In this document: piece by piece, positions 1 to 16,833 of the stretch
Layout of the letters: the number at the start of each line of letters is the position of its first letter
Position numbering within the stretch: the first letter of the stretch is position 1
Assembly: GCA_002104895.1 (NCBI GenBank)
Contig: MCFG01000235.1
Location: 7,501-71,500, forward strand
Direction of reading: 5' to 3'
Length of the DNA: 64,000 nucleotides
DNA from: Anaeromyces robustus
Taxonomy: Eukaryota > Neocallimastigomycota > Neocallimastigomycetes > Neocallimastigales > Neocallimastigaceae
Translations under genes and position numbers: made by a program
The notes under the pieces: generated by a model
The model's input: only the letters and a program-made list of their open reading frames with translations
Told to the model about the DNA's origin: nothing
The model's database searches: none

Positions 1-576
1 ATGGTGGTCGAATAAAATTCTTACTTGAGTCAAAATTATCAATTTTAATAGATAAAATTGATTCATAAGACCTTTATTGTGTTCGATTTAAGTGATAGTC
101 ATTATTATTTGTTTTATTATCAATTCAACGTCAACGTCGATCCCCTCTTAATCGTGAAAGAAGTATTTTTTTATTAAAAATAAATTCCACTAATCTTACA
201 AAGTATAGAATCAGGAAACTTATTTGAACTATTCTAAAGCTATTGTTTTAATTCTTCTTTATTGAAATGTATCTTTTTCAAATAAAGAAACTAAAAAAAA
301 AAAAAAATAAAATAAAAAAGAAAAATAAATAACATATATATATATTATATTGAAATTTATAGAAGATATTTTTATATTTTAATTATATTTTATTAATATA
401 TTATATTATTATATTGTTAATTTTTTACATATTAATATATTATTAATTTGTTTATTATAATAGTTATATATTCTATTTTTTCTTAATCGATTTTTTTTTT
501 AAAAAAAAATGAATATATAATATTATTTTATATTCTATTATTAAATGAATATAACATATTTATATATATTCTATTC

Positions 577-581
<5 letters not shown>

Positions 582-619
<38 letters not shown>
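582..619. repeat. Poly(T) tract, 38 nt
   Basis: Uninterrupted T run visible directly in intergenic DNA, followed by ATT repeats. Confidence 0.95.
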
Positions 620-621
<2 letters not shown>

Positions 622-1218
622 TTTTATTATTATTATTATTATAATAGAATATATTAAATATTTATATTCTTTGGTTTTTATATTATTTTAAATTGAATAT
701 ATTATGTTGTTTAAATTCTTAACTTTTTTTTTGTTAAATAAAAGTTAATTTACATTTATTCAATTTAGTAATAATAATATTATTGATACTATTTTTTTAA
801 TAATTTAATGTTTATTATATTATATTATTATATATTTAAAATATTTACTAATAATAAGAAAAAAAAAAATAAATAAAAAAAGAAAAATAAATAAGAAAAA
901 AATTTTTTTTAATTTATTATAATTTTTCTTATTTATTTTTTATATAATTATATTATTGTTTTATTTATTATTATTCATATTAAATGATGGAATTTTTTTG
1001 ATATATATATATATATTGATTAATGATATATAATTATTAATATTTTTTTTGTTTTATTTTAATTATTTTTTTTTTTAATTTCAATTTTTATTTTCTTTTT
1101 ACTTTTTATCTTATTTGATTTATTGTTATGGTTTCTTTTCTTTTATTAAATTTTATTTATTTCATTTATTTTATTTTATTTTATTTTATTTTGTTTTATT
1201 TTTATATTATTATTACTT

Positions 1219-1480
1219 ATTTTTATTTTTCATTTTTATTGTTATCGTTATTTTTTTTTATTATTGTTGTTATTTCTTATTATTTTTATTTTTCATTTTC
1301 ATTTTTATTGTTATTGTTATTTCTTATTATTTTTATTTTTCATTTTCATTTTTATTGTTATTGTTATTTTTTATTATTTTTATATTTTTATTTTTATTTT
1401 TTATTATTTTTATTTTTCATTTTCATTTTTATTGTTATTGTTATTTTTTATTATTTTTATTTTTATTTTTATATTTTTAT
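1219..1480. repeat. T-rich minisatellite, period about 47 bp
   Basis: A block containing cattttcatttttattgtta recurs at about 1294, 1341 and 1418, with a diverged copy at 1231. The first spacing is 47 bp and the next 77 bp, so one copy has an extra insertion. It lies directly downstream of the minus-strand gene at 1483-2193 and is not coding. Confidence 0.8.
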
Positions 1481-1482
1481 TT

Positions 1483-2193
1483 TTAAATATCAATATTACT
1501 GAATTTAAGGTTTTTAGTCTTTCTTTTTTGTTGTAATCTACCAATAACATATCCAATAATTAAAAATGATAATAATAAAGATTTAATAAGAATATCCTTT
1601 TTTCTTTCACCTGATATATCTTTATCATCTTTTACACAGCAACGTCCCTTTTCACAACGAGCACAAACATTAGAAGCACAGTCACTATCTTTGGAACAAA
1701 TTTCATGTTCACCAAGACCACAATTTACTTTTGAACGGTATGAAAAAATCCAATGGTTATAATAATAGTTATCAACACATTCTTCAACACGGTAATTTTT
1801 GTTAAGAACACATGTTGAATTGTAACACATATTGGTAATACAGTTAGAATCGTTGAAACATACTGGTTTATTTGATGTACAAACTCTATTAGCATAATCA
1901 TAATCTTCATATACATAACAAAGATTGGTATTTATTTTTTCATTTCTTTTACTTTCTGTAAAATCTACATAACCATTAGAATCTGGAGAAGCACAAGTAT
2001 CATTTCTACAGAAAAATCTTAAAGTACAATGTCCATTAACATTATCATAAGATGAACCATAGTCTGGACAATTATTAGAATTATATTGTAATATATTAAT
2101 TTGTTTAACTTCTTCTTTTTTCATTAATTTTGCATTAGAAAATTGACCGAAAAAGGCCATACTCATTAAAAATATTATTATTTTATTATTCAT
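1483..2193 (-). CDS. Cys-rich secreted or single-pass membrane protein, unknown function
   Basis: A single-exon frame of 236 residues. Residues 1-21 form a signal peptide (basic start, hydrophobic core, ending near SNA). The ectodomain holds 18 cysteines, several in C-x5-C / C-x4-C spacing such as DSNCITNMCYNSTC and KDSDCASNVC. Sequons at about 64, 114 and 125 suggest N-glycosylation. A hydrophobic segment at about 201-220 followed by a basic tail (QQKRKTK) predicts a type I membrane protein with a short cytosolic end. The disulfide-rich pattern recalls small Cys-rich modules of cell-surface proteins, but I do not recognise a named family. The start is the first ATG in frame and gives an intact signal peptide. 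It has no intron, unlike every other gene here. Function unknown. Confidence 0.75.
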   Translation of the reverse strand: MNNKIIIFLMSMAFFGQFSNAKLMKKEEVKQINILQYNSNNCPDYGSSYDNVNGHCTLRFFCRNDTCASPDSNGYVDFTESKRNEKINTNLCYVYEDYDYANRVCTSNKPVCFNDSNCITNMCYNSTCVLNKNYRVEECVDNYYYNHWIFSYRSKVNCGLGEHEICSKDSDCASNVCARCEKGRCCVKDDKDISGERKKDILIKSLLLSFLIIGYVIGRLQQKRKTKNLKFSNIDI

Positions 2194-2389
2194 TTTTTAA
2201 TTATTGTGATATGCTAAACTTTATATTATATGTTAGAAAAAAAAAAGAAAGAAAGAAAGAAACCTTTTTTTTATTAATATTTAAATATTTATTATATTAA
2301 TATGTATTTATTTATTAAAATTAAAATTAAAGATAAAATTATTCAAGAAATTTAATTTTATATTTAGATTTTAATTTCTAATATTTATA

Positions 2390-2465
2390 TTATTATTTAT
2401 TTATTTATTTATTATTTATTATTTATTTATTTATTTATTTATTATTTATTTATTTATTTATTTAT
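2390..2465. repeat. TTTA microsatellite
   Basis: Interrupted TTTA/TTATT repeats upstream of the Cys-rich protein gene. Confidence 0.85.
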
Positions 2466-4086
2466 AATCTTTTAAAGTAAAAGATAATATTTTTATTTAT
2501 TTAAAAAAAAAAAGATAAAAAGAATAATATTTTTTTTTTTTTAAAAAAAATAAGATATAAAGAATAATTAAAAAAAAGTTATTTTTTTCATTTAATTATT
2601 AATATTTAATATTATTTAAAATTTTGAAATATTTTTTTTTATTAACAATGAACAATATTAAATTTTAATATAAATTAATTAAATATATTATATTTAATAT
2701 AATATATTTATTTGATATATTAGAATATATTAATTTAATTTTATTATTTTAATTATTTATTATTTATTTAATTATTATTTATTTATTTATTTAATTATAT
2801 TATCTTTATTTAATTATTATTTATTTATTATATTAATTTTTTCATAAAATAATTATTAAATAATTTTTTTAAATTATTTTTTAAGGTTACACAAACATTT
2901 ATTAATTAATTTGAAATAAAAATCAAATAAGTAAATAAAAAATTTTTTTACCATTGATTTACTTGGCTTTTTTTTTTTTTTTTACTTTAAAAATGACTTT
3001 GCAATTTTATATTATATATGTTTATTTTTTATATTTATTGAATTTTTTATTTTATATAAGTGATATTTTATTTTTAATAAAAAAATAATGCTTATTCTTT
3101 TTTTTTATTTTATGATAAACAAAAAAGTTTGAATTAAAAAAATAAATAATAAAAAAGTTTCAATTCAATTATTAATTATACTATATTGATAATGTCCAAG
3201 AAAAAAAAAAAGTATTTAGTTTTGTTTTAAATTTTTGTGGATAAACTATATATATATTAAGTTTTCCAAATAAAGTTATGTTAATGAAGAAACAAAATTT
3301 TTTTTAAAAAACGTATACATTAATGTAATAATACAAGAATTATTTTATGGTCATTTTTTAATATATATCATGACTTAATAGTTGTATTATTATTTATTAT
3401 CAATATTTTATTATTATTATTTTATTATCAATTAAAAATTCGGTTAAATAATGATGTTTTAAAATATATATATATTTTATATTTCTTTCTATTAATATTT
3501 AATGATATAAATTAGTAATAGAAAATGTAACAAATATATATGAAAATGAAAATAAAAGCTTCTATTTTATTTAATATATAAAACATATCAAGAAGTTTGT
3601 TTATTATTTTGTACTTATTATTAATATTAATATGAAATATTAAATGTATAGTAATAATATATTCAAATATATTAATAATAAATGTATAAATAATTAAAAA
3701 TTAAATAATTAAATTATTTCAAATTAATTAACGGAAAGAAAAATTAATTTATATTAAAGTAAAACAGATCAATAATTAATTGTTTATAGTTTATTTTTTT
3801 TTTTTTTCTATAGACTTTTCATTTGTTATTATATGAATAACGTTATAAAAATGATTAATTATATTCCATGCCTTATCATTTTGGCGTCGATGCCCTTAGT
3901 ATACTAATACATTATTCATTTGCACTTAAAACAATAACGCTAACTTAATAATGGGTCCAGTCTAAAAACCCACATATGAATAGAGTGCTTAATAAAAAAG
4001 AGCCGCACCCCACATATTATAATTTATTGATCAAATTAATATAAATAAAATATTATAAAAAATAAAAAAATAGAATAAACGTTTTA

Positions 4087-4087
<1 letters not shown>

Positions 4088-4131
<44 letters not shown>

Positions 4132-4164
4132 TATTAATTATTATTATTATTATTATTATTATTT
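4088..4164. repeat. ATT microsatellite
   Basis: Two adjacent blocks of ATT repeats separated by a short TTAATTA interruption. Confidence 0.9.
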
Positions 4165-4856
4165 ATTAATATTAAAACTTTATATTAAATTATTCCCAAA
4201 GAATATTATCAAATTTCATAATATTTTGGATAAATATTATAATAAATAATAATTAATTATTATTATATAATTTTGAAAAATCCTTATTTGAATTAAAGGG
4301 ATGGTACTAATCTAATTATAATTTCATTGGCTACTATGATAATAATAGTTAATAAATGCCAATTACTTAAAAAAAATTAAGTATAATAAAATATAAAATA
4401 TAATAAAATATAATAATGTTTTTATATATATTTTAAAATTAAAAATGAAAAAAAAAAATGCTTATGTAAACTTTTAACAAGTAGTAAAATACTTATAATT
4501 AATGAATAAAAAAAAATTTTTTTTTTTTTTTTAAATAATCATATATAATAAAGATTAAAAAAAGAAAATTAAAATTATTGATATTTCATTATGATTATGA
4601 AATTAAAACTTTCCTTTAATAACTTTAAAATCTTTATATAAATATATGTTTTTGAAAAATAATTTTAAGATTAAAAAAATAAACATCATTAATTTTTTTA
4701 ATTATGATAAAATATAGAAATCAATAAATCTTTTTATATTTTATTTTTATTTTTTTTTTCTTTTTTCTATTTTTTATATAATTTTTTTTTAATTAAATAT
4801 TAATAAATATCAAATGTAAATAATTATATATATTTATACAAGTGTAAATATAAATT

Positions 4857-6433
<1,577 letters not shown>

Positions 6434-7391
6434 TTCATATTATATATATATATTTATATATATATTATAAATATATTAAATACTATTATTATCTTTTTAT
6501 TTTAATACTAAATATTATATTATATTATATTAAAAATTTATATATATATATAGATATAAAAATAAAAATAAAATTATTAATCATTTACAATTTTTCATAA
6601 TAAAATATTAAATATAAAAAAATAAAATATTATAAAAATATATAATCCAATATATCTATGATTTTTAAATTTTTTTTTGTTAATTATTTTAATTATAATT
6701 TATTTAATAATTAATATCAGATAATAGTTGAATAATATGTGTATTTCTTTGTATAAAAACAAATAAAAAATAAAATAAAATATTTTGAAATACAAATCTT
6801 ATAAAATATATATATATATATAAATTGAATAATAAAAGTTTTTATAATACAATTTAAATATTATATAAAGAATTAATACTAAGATAAAAATTAATATTAA
6901 TATATGTATAATAAAAAATAAAAAAAAAATTCTTTTTTTATTGTAATATATATAGTTTTATTTTATTATATATTCTTTTTTATAATATTTAATTTTGGTT
7001 TTTAAAAAAAACCCTTCTAATAGTGATATTTTATAATTATTGTTATTATTGTTATTGATTAATAATAGAAATCATTAATTTTAAATAATTGTTGATATGC
7101 TTTTTGTTCGAAAAAAAAAAAGATAAAAGATTAATAAATATTATATTATATAATATAGAAATATTTCCTTTTTTTTTTTCAAAATTAAGAATAATTAATA
7201 TATATATTTTATATATTATTTCTTTTTATATAAGGATTTTATTGTCGAATTAAATGAAGATTGTATTTAATTTGAAAGAAAAAAAAAATAATAAAATTAA
7301 AAATAAATAATTAAAAAATAAAATGATTAAACAGATGATAATCAATGATAATTATATATATATTTTTTTCCTCTTTTTAATTATGAGTTCT
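6434..7391. other. Convergent intergenic region, no gene seen
   Basis: Shared 3' flank of the PWWP gene (+) and MIS12 (-). AT-rich simple sequence only; no open frame or RNA signature was recognised. Confidence 0.6.
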
Positions 7392-8962
7392 TCAATTTAT
7401 TTCAGATACGTTTAATAAATTATCAAGAACCCACTAAATAATATATATTATGATTTAACAATAATAAATATTAAAAAATATAATTATAATAATAATAATA
7501 ATAATAATAAGTAATTAATATTTATAAAAATATAATAATGAATATTAATAAATAAAATATATATGATTGTTTTATATTATTTTAATTATTATTATTTTAA
7601 TTATTAATATTATTTACCTGAGCATTTTCTTTAGTGGTAATACTTGTCAATACTCTATATTCCTCTGTATATTTTTTGTTTTCTTCTGGACTTATATAAT
7701 CATCATTATTTCTACTATTTGAAGATGAATTTGATGCTATATTATTGTTATTATCATTATTATTATGTAGAGAAATTGATGGATCTAAACCTTTATTATT
7801 ATAAAAATCTATTTGTGATGCAAGTGCATTATTGATAAAGTTTGTACGTTTTCTTTCTTCTGAAAACATTTCATCAAATGATATATCCTTATATTCTTTT
7901 TTTGTACGCTCCATTAATAATTCTAATTCGTTAGCATTTTTTACTAAAAATGATAATGATTCGTGTAATGGGTATACTATTTTATTATAAAATAAAAGTG
8001 AAAGATATAAAGTATATTATATAATTATTATTAAAAATTATTATTAAAATTATAAAATATATATATATATATATAATATATAATATATATTAGTATAATT
8101 AAATAAAAATTAATAATATATGAATTTTTTATCAAACTTTATTAAAATTTTTCAATTTTTATATATTAATAATTAATATTTTACCTTGACTTTGTTGTTC
8201 AGTCATTCTTAATTTATCAATTTCAAGTTTTATTTTTTTTAACTTTGCTACTTTGTCTTTTTCTTGTTCTAAAGTATTTTTTGCTAAAGTATTTACATAT
8301 TTTCTCTATATATTGAGTTTATTATATATATATAAATTTTTAAATTTTTAAATTTTAAATTATAAAATAAAAATTATTGTAAAATAAAATTATAGTATTA
8401 TAATATTAATTAATAATCATAAGGACTATATCAATATATAATATATATATAATACATTTAATATATTAATATTAAAATACTTACAGCTATTATCATTTCT
8501 TTTATTCTTTTAATTTCATTATCAATTTTCATCTCATCATTGTCATTTATATTGAAATCCAAATCCTTTTTTGTTAATATTAGATATATATATTAAAATC
8601 TGCTTATTTTTATTTTATTTTTAATTTTTTTTTAAAATTATAAAAAAGTTTTAATTATTAACCTTTTCATATGGTAAATGAAGTTCAATTTCTGATATAT
8701 CATTTGGTATTGATAAACAATTATTAATAAAATAAAGTTGTAATACATCTGTACTCTGATCTATTGCATCTTGGTATAAATTATCTAATTTACAAATACC
8801 CTATATAAATATTTATAAATATGAATTGTTACATATATATATTATATTAATGAAATAAAAATAATATTAATAATAAAAAAAATTATAGATTTAAAAAATA
8901 AAATTTTATTTAGAATTATTGTTATTTAAAAATTATTAATCATTATAATAAAATTAAATGAT

Positions 8963-9000
<38 letters not shown>

Positions 9001-9604
9001 AATAAAAAATATATAAAAAACAGGTTTATGAAAAATCTTATATTACATTAGTAATAATTTTATTTTATTTTATTTTATTTTAAAATTGTTAAAAATAAAA
9101 TATAAAATTATAATTTAAAAAAAAAAAATGTATAAAAATAAATTAATGTATATTATAATATTATTAATATTGATATATTACATTTTCTATTTCAAGTTTA
9201 TTTTTTTTATATTTTTCTTCATATATTTTGTTTTGCTCATTTAATATTTTTATTCGTTCTTCTGAAATTATTTTTAATTCTTCAAATTGTTCTTTCAATT
9301 CTTTTATTCTATTTTTATCTTTTATTATTCTTTCTTCTTCTTCGTTTATTTCTTCTTCTTTATCTTCAAGTGTTTTATTTATCCTAATTTTTTCTTCTTC
9401 ATTTTTTTTTATTTGTAATTCATATTTTTTTGTATATTCTGTATCTAAATATTCCTGTATAGCATCAGTTACATTGGTTGAAACAATATTTGCTGAATCA
9501 AAAAGTTCATCCAAAAATTCTGTAGGTGATAATCCAAATAATTCTGTTATAAAATCCAAGGGAAATATTTCTCTCTTTTTTTTACTAGGTGCTTTTTTTG
9601 ACAT
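7392..9604 (-). CDS. MIS12: Kinetochore protein MIS12/Mtw1 homologue
   Basis: Six exons on the minus strand (first to last): 9182-9604, 8663-8800, 8485-8565, 8185-8305, 7618-7976, 7392-7433; 387 residues. MIS12 is a subunit of the MIS12 complex, which links CENP-C/inner centromere to the NDC80 microtubule binder. The match: head motif ELFGLSPTEFLDELFDSAN (residues 21-39) followed by TDAIQEYL; the second head segment ICKLDNLYQDAIDQSTDVLQ with a proline-containing CLSIPNDI; coiled coil in exons 3-4; and the segment SFLVKNANELELLMERTKKE near the start of exon 5. Residues about 57-141 are an extra Glu/Lys-rich coiled coil placed between the two head segments, longer than the linker known in the family. 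The tiny last exon encodes 13 residues (WVLDNLLNVSEIN). Divergent from the RhoGAP gene. Confident family call; the last exon rests on splice signals. Confidence 0.85.
8973..8999. repeat. Poly(A) tract in MIS12 intron 1
   Basis: About 30 A in a row on the plus strand, hence a T tract in the sense strand of the first MIS12 intron. Confidence 0.9.
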
Positions 9605-9664
9605 TTATAAAATTCTATTTTTATTACAACTTTTGACTTAAAAAAAATTATATATTTTTATTTG

Positions 9665-9705
<41 letters not shown>

Positions 9706-10357
9706 ATACATTTAACATTTTTAATCTTTATCAATTTTTTTATCTTATTATTATTATTTTTTAAAATAAAAAAAGGTTATTAAAAAGTTTAAAAATTATT
9801 TAATTTTTTTTTTAAAATAAAAATATTGATTTTTATTGATGGATAATAAACATTTATTAAAAAAATATTTATCAAAATTTTATTGTCAATAAAGTATAAG
9901 GTATTAAATAAATAAATAATAAGTAAATAAATTAATTTATATATAAATTTATAATAAATCAATGGATAAATAATTTAATATATATAAAAATAATTATTTT
10001 ATTTATATAATAAATAAATTATTGAAATTAAAAAATATAGAAAATAAATTAACAATTTTTTTATAAAGGACAATTTTAATAATTTTTTTTTTTAAAATTA
10101 TTAAATGTTAATATAATATAATAAATATAATATAATAAATAAATGAATAAATAATAAATAAATAAATAAATAAATATAATATAATAAATAAATAAATAAA
10201 TAATAAATAAATAAATAAATAAATAAATAATAAATAAATAAATAAATAAATAAATATAATATAATATAATAAATAAATAAATAAATAATAAATAAATAAA
10301 TAAATAAATATAATATAATATAATAAATAAATATAATAAATAAATAAATAAATATAA

Positions 10358-10392
<35 letters not shown>

Positions 10393-11060
10393 ATTATTAA
10401 ATAAATAAAAAATTATAATTTATTAATATAATATAATAAAAAAAAAGAATAAAAATTTTTTCCTTTATTAATGCCACAAATTAGTAATGAATTTATTGTA
10501 ATTATTATTAGTACAAGAAAATATGTTCTTATTATTTATAATTAATTATATATAAGTTTAATAGTTAATAAAAATGTATCACATTCTTCGAATTTAATTA
10601 TATTTATTTATTTTTTTTTTTTTTTTAGAATTATTTATTAAGTTAAATAGTCCAAATTTTAAACTTTTTTAATTATATATAATAAATCTAATAATAAAAT
10701 TATATTTTTTAATTATATATATTAATATTAGTAATATAAAGATATTATTATAAATTGGATTTTTTAAGGGCTTAAATTATAGTTATATTATTATTTTATT
10801 TTATATATTTTTCTTTTTTTGTCTTATCGTTTTTTTTTTTTTAATAAATATTTTTTTTATATTTTTGCAATTTTTTTTCTTACTTGAAATTGAAATAAAA
10901 AAACATATAAATTATTTTATATAAAAGATAAAAAAATAAAATAAACTATATATAAAAATTATTAAAAATTATAATTTTTATTTAAATAAAAAACAAATTA
11001 AATAGTGATAGATTGATAAAAAAAATATTTTGGTATAGAATAAAGAAAAAAAATTAAAAA
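9605..11060. promoter_or_regulatory. Divergent intergenic region between MIS12 and the RhoGAP gene
   Basis: Contains the upstream regions of both genes. Holds a 30-nt T tract (9667-9696), a compound AATA/TATAATA repeat block (10111-10394) and otherwise AT-rich sequence. No specific transcription-factor site could be supported. Confidence 0.45.
10111..10394. repeat. Compound AAAT/TATAATA repeat
   Basis: Higher-order array: blocks of AAAT units alternate with aatataatataataa blocks several times over about 285 bp, suggesting duplication of a larger unit as well as slippage. Confidence 0.9.
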
Positions 11061-14942
<3,882 letters not shown>

Positions 14943-15260
14943 TAAAATAATTATGATATTAATAATATAAATATATATGTTTATTTTTTTTTCTTTTATG
15001 TATTAAATTAGTTTATTATAACTTTATTAAGTTATACAAAGCTAGAATTTTTATTTTACATAAATATTTATAAATAAAGAAAAAAAAAAAAACATTAAAT
15101 AAATAAAGTAATGATCCATTATTCATTAATTCTTCAATCATTTGATAAAAAAATAAAATGTATACATAATATTATATATATATATTATTTCATTTTTCAT
15201 TTTTCTTGACATTGTTTCTTAATTTTAAAGTTAGATATATTTTACCTTTTACTATTTCTA

Positions 15261-15710
15261 GATCTCAAAGTAGAGATCATTCCATTTTTTGGATAAATTT
15301 ATACCAATAAAAGTATTTTTATTGACATATTTGGAATATAAAATATTGTCAAGTTTTACGATAAAACTATTAATATGTAAAGTATAACTTCCCATTCCTT
15401 AAAATTCGCAATAAAGCCAGTAGCGAATTTAAATATTTCTGTTATTAGTCAAATATCAAACAACAAAATACCAATCTTTGAAGTTATTTATATTAAGAAA
15501 TTCACCGGGCAATAAAGAAGAGTTTTGGTTCATTTTAAAGAGTGAGACTCTAAATCAAAAAGTAATAAAAATACTTTATTATATTTATAAAAGTTTGTTA
15601 ATAATATTTAAGTATATTTATACGATTTTAGTTATTATTACTCTTTAAAAGATTTTGAAAATTACATTTGTATTAATTCTAAATGTAACTATATATCAAG
15701 TCACATTTAG
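15261..15710. other. Cluster of short perfect inverted repeats, possible MITE relic or structured RNA
   Basis: Inverted repeats seen directly: 15261-15266/15273-15278 (GATCTC); 15305-15312/15317-15324 (CAATAAAA); about 15322-15327/15347-15352 (TTGACA); 15402-15409/15423-15430 (AAATTCGC); 15539-15543/15547-15551 (AGAGT); 15559-15564/15572-15577 (AAAGTA); 15679-15686/15703-15710 (CTAAATGT). The left and right stems also share an inverted core resembling AATAAAGTATTTTTATT (about 15306 and 15562), as terminal inverted repeats would. There is no coding potential. Function unknown. Confidence 0.4.
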
Positions 15711-15862
15711 TATAAAAATTTAATACAACGATATTTTAAACATGTTAATGATAAGATAAGATAATTAAAAATAACAAATGAAAAGTTAACTTTATTAAAT
15801 ATGCTTTGAATATTTCTTCATATTTCATTCACTTTATTATTTATTTTTTTGTTTATTAATTA

Positions 15863-15864
15863 AT

Positions 15865-15915
<51 letters not shown>

Positions 15916-15955
15916 TTATTTATTTATTTATTTATTTGTTTAATTTATTTATTTA
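15863..15955. repeat. TTTA microsatellite
   Basis: About 20 TTTA units with minor interruptions. Confidence 0.9.
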
Positions 15956-16192
15956 TTTTATTATTTAATAAATTATTTATATATATTTATATATTTATTT
16001 ATATATATATATTTATATATTTATTTAAAAAAAAAAAAAATAATTTTAATTTTTAAATTATACCAAATCATATATGTTCCTGAAGTTAATGAAATAATTT
16101 TTATTGTATAAAGTTTGTGATAATCCATAGAATTAACCTTTTGATATAATAATATAAATTTTATATATATTAAAAATAAAGAATTATAAAAA

Positions 16193-16794
16193 ATGGCAAA
16201 GAAATTTAAGTCAGTTAATTCAAAAGGTTGTTCATTTTTTTTTTTATTTATAACCATTTATATAGATATTTTTTTTATTTTTTTTTATTTTTTACTTCAT
16301 ATTATTAAAATTTTTAAACATGACATTTTTTATTAGTATATATAATATTATAATAAGACAAATATAAAAATCAAATAATTATAAAATAAATAAAAATCAA
16401 AATAAAATGAAATGAAATAAAAATTAATAATAAAAAGAATAATAAAATTAATAAAAAAGAAAATTATGAAAAATAAATAAATAATAAATATGAAATTAAA
16501 TATAGTTATTTAATTTATGTATATATAAAATTATATATATAATAAGAAAAAATTAATGTACATTAAATGTATAAAAAATGATTTCGAATTATAAGAAATT
16601 TAAGAAATTTCATTTTAACATTTTTATATTTATATTTAATTAGTTGTTGCTGCTAATGAAAGAAAGGCAAAAGCAAAGGCAGAAAAAGATAGACTTGCAG
16701 CTGAACAAAAAGAAAGAGAAGAAGGTTAATATTAATTATAATAGAATTTTATTATTATTATTATTTTTTTTTTTTGTTATTTTTTAATTAATAT

Positions 16795-16833
<39 letters not shown>

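Larger units (their letters stand above)
1..1482. other. Intergenic, no gene seen
   Basis: No supported gene. Bases 1-250 have more complex sequence than the rest, including a 9-bp inverted repeat (38-46 with 54-62), and could be a decayed element or a regulatory region. From about 290 the DNA becomes simple AT-rich sequence with a 38-nt T tract and then a TTTATT-rich minisatellite. Long open frames at 1115-1536 are only translations of that repeat. Confidence 0.6.
2194..4856. other. Intergenic, no gene seen
   Basis: This is upstream of both the minus gene ending at 2193 and the plus gene starting at 4857, so it is a divergent promoter region. It is mostly AT simple sequence, with TTTA repeats (about 2390-2465), ATT repeats (about 4088-4164) and an imperfect 12-14 bp stem-loop at 4196-4229. 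Bases 3860-4015 form an island of higher GC and complexity with no open frame (see findings). Confidence 0.6.
14943..16192. other. Intergenic region with a stem-loop-rich island and TTTA repeats
   Basis: Between the RhoGAP and CCDC124 genes, both on the plus strand. Bases about 15220-15760 are more complex than the flanks and lack any open frame; 15863-15955 are TTTA repeats. The rest is AT-rich and featureless. Confidence 0.6.

Noticed and set aside
1115-1536. Overlapping Phe/Leu/Ile/Tyr-rich open frames
   Set aside because: Translations of a T-rich minisatellite in several frames; no codon structure, no splice context, not protein-like.
3860-4015. tRNA or spliceosomal RNA gene in the GC-richer island
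   Set aside because: No cloverleaf, no T-loop consensus GGTTCRANNCC, and no match to U1-U6 motifs that I could see; kept only as an unexplained island.
9228-9641. 137-codon plus-strand frame opposite MIS12 exon 1
   Set aside because: Ser/Phe/Ile-rich antisense shadow of the Glu/Lys-rich MIS12 coil.
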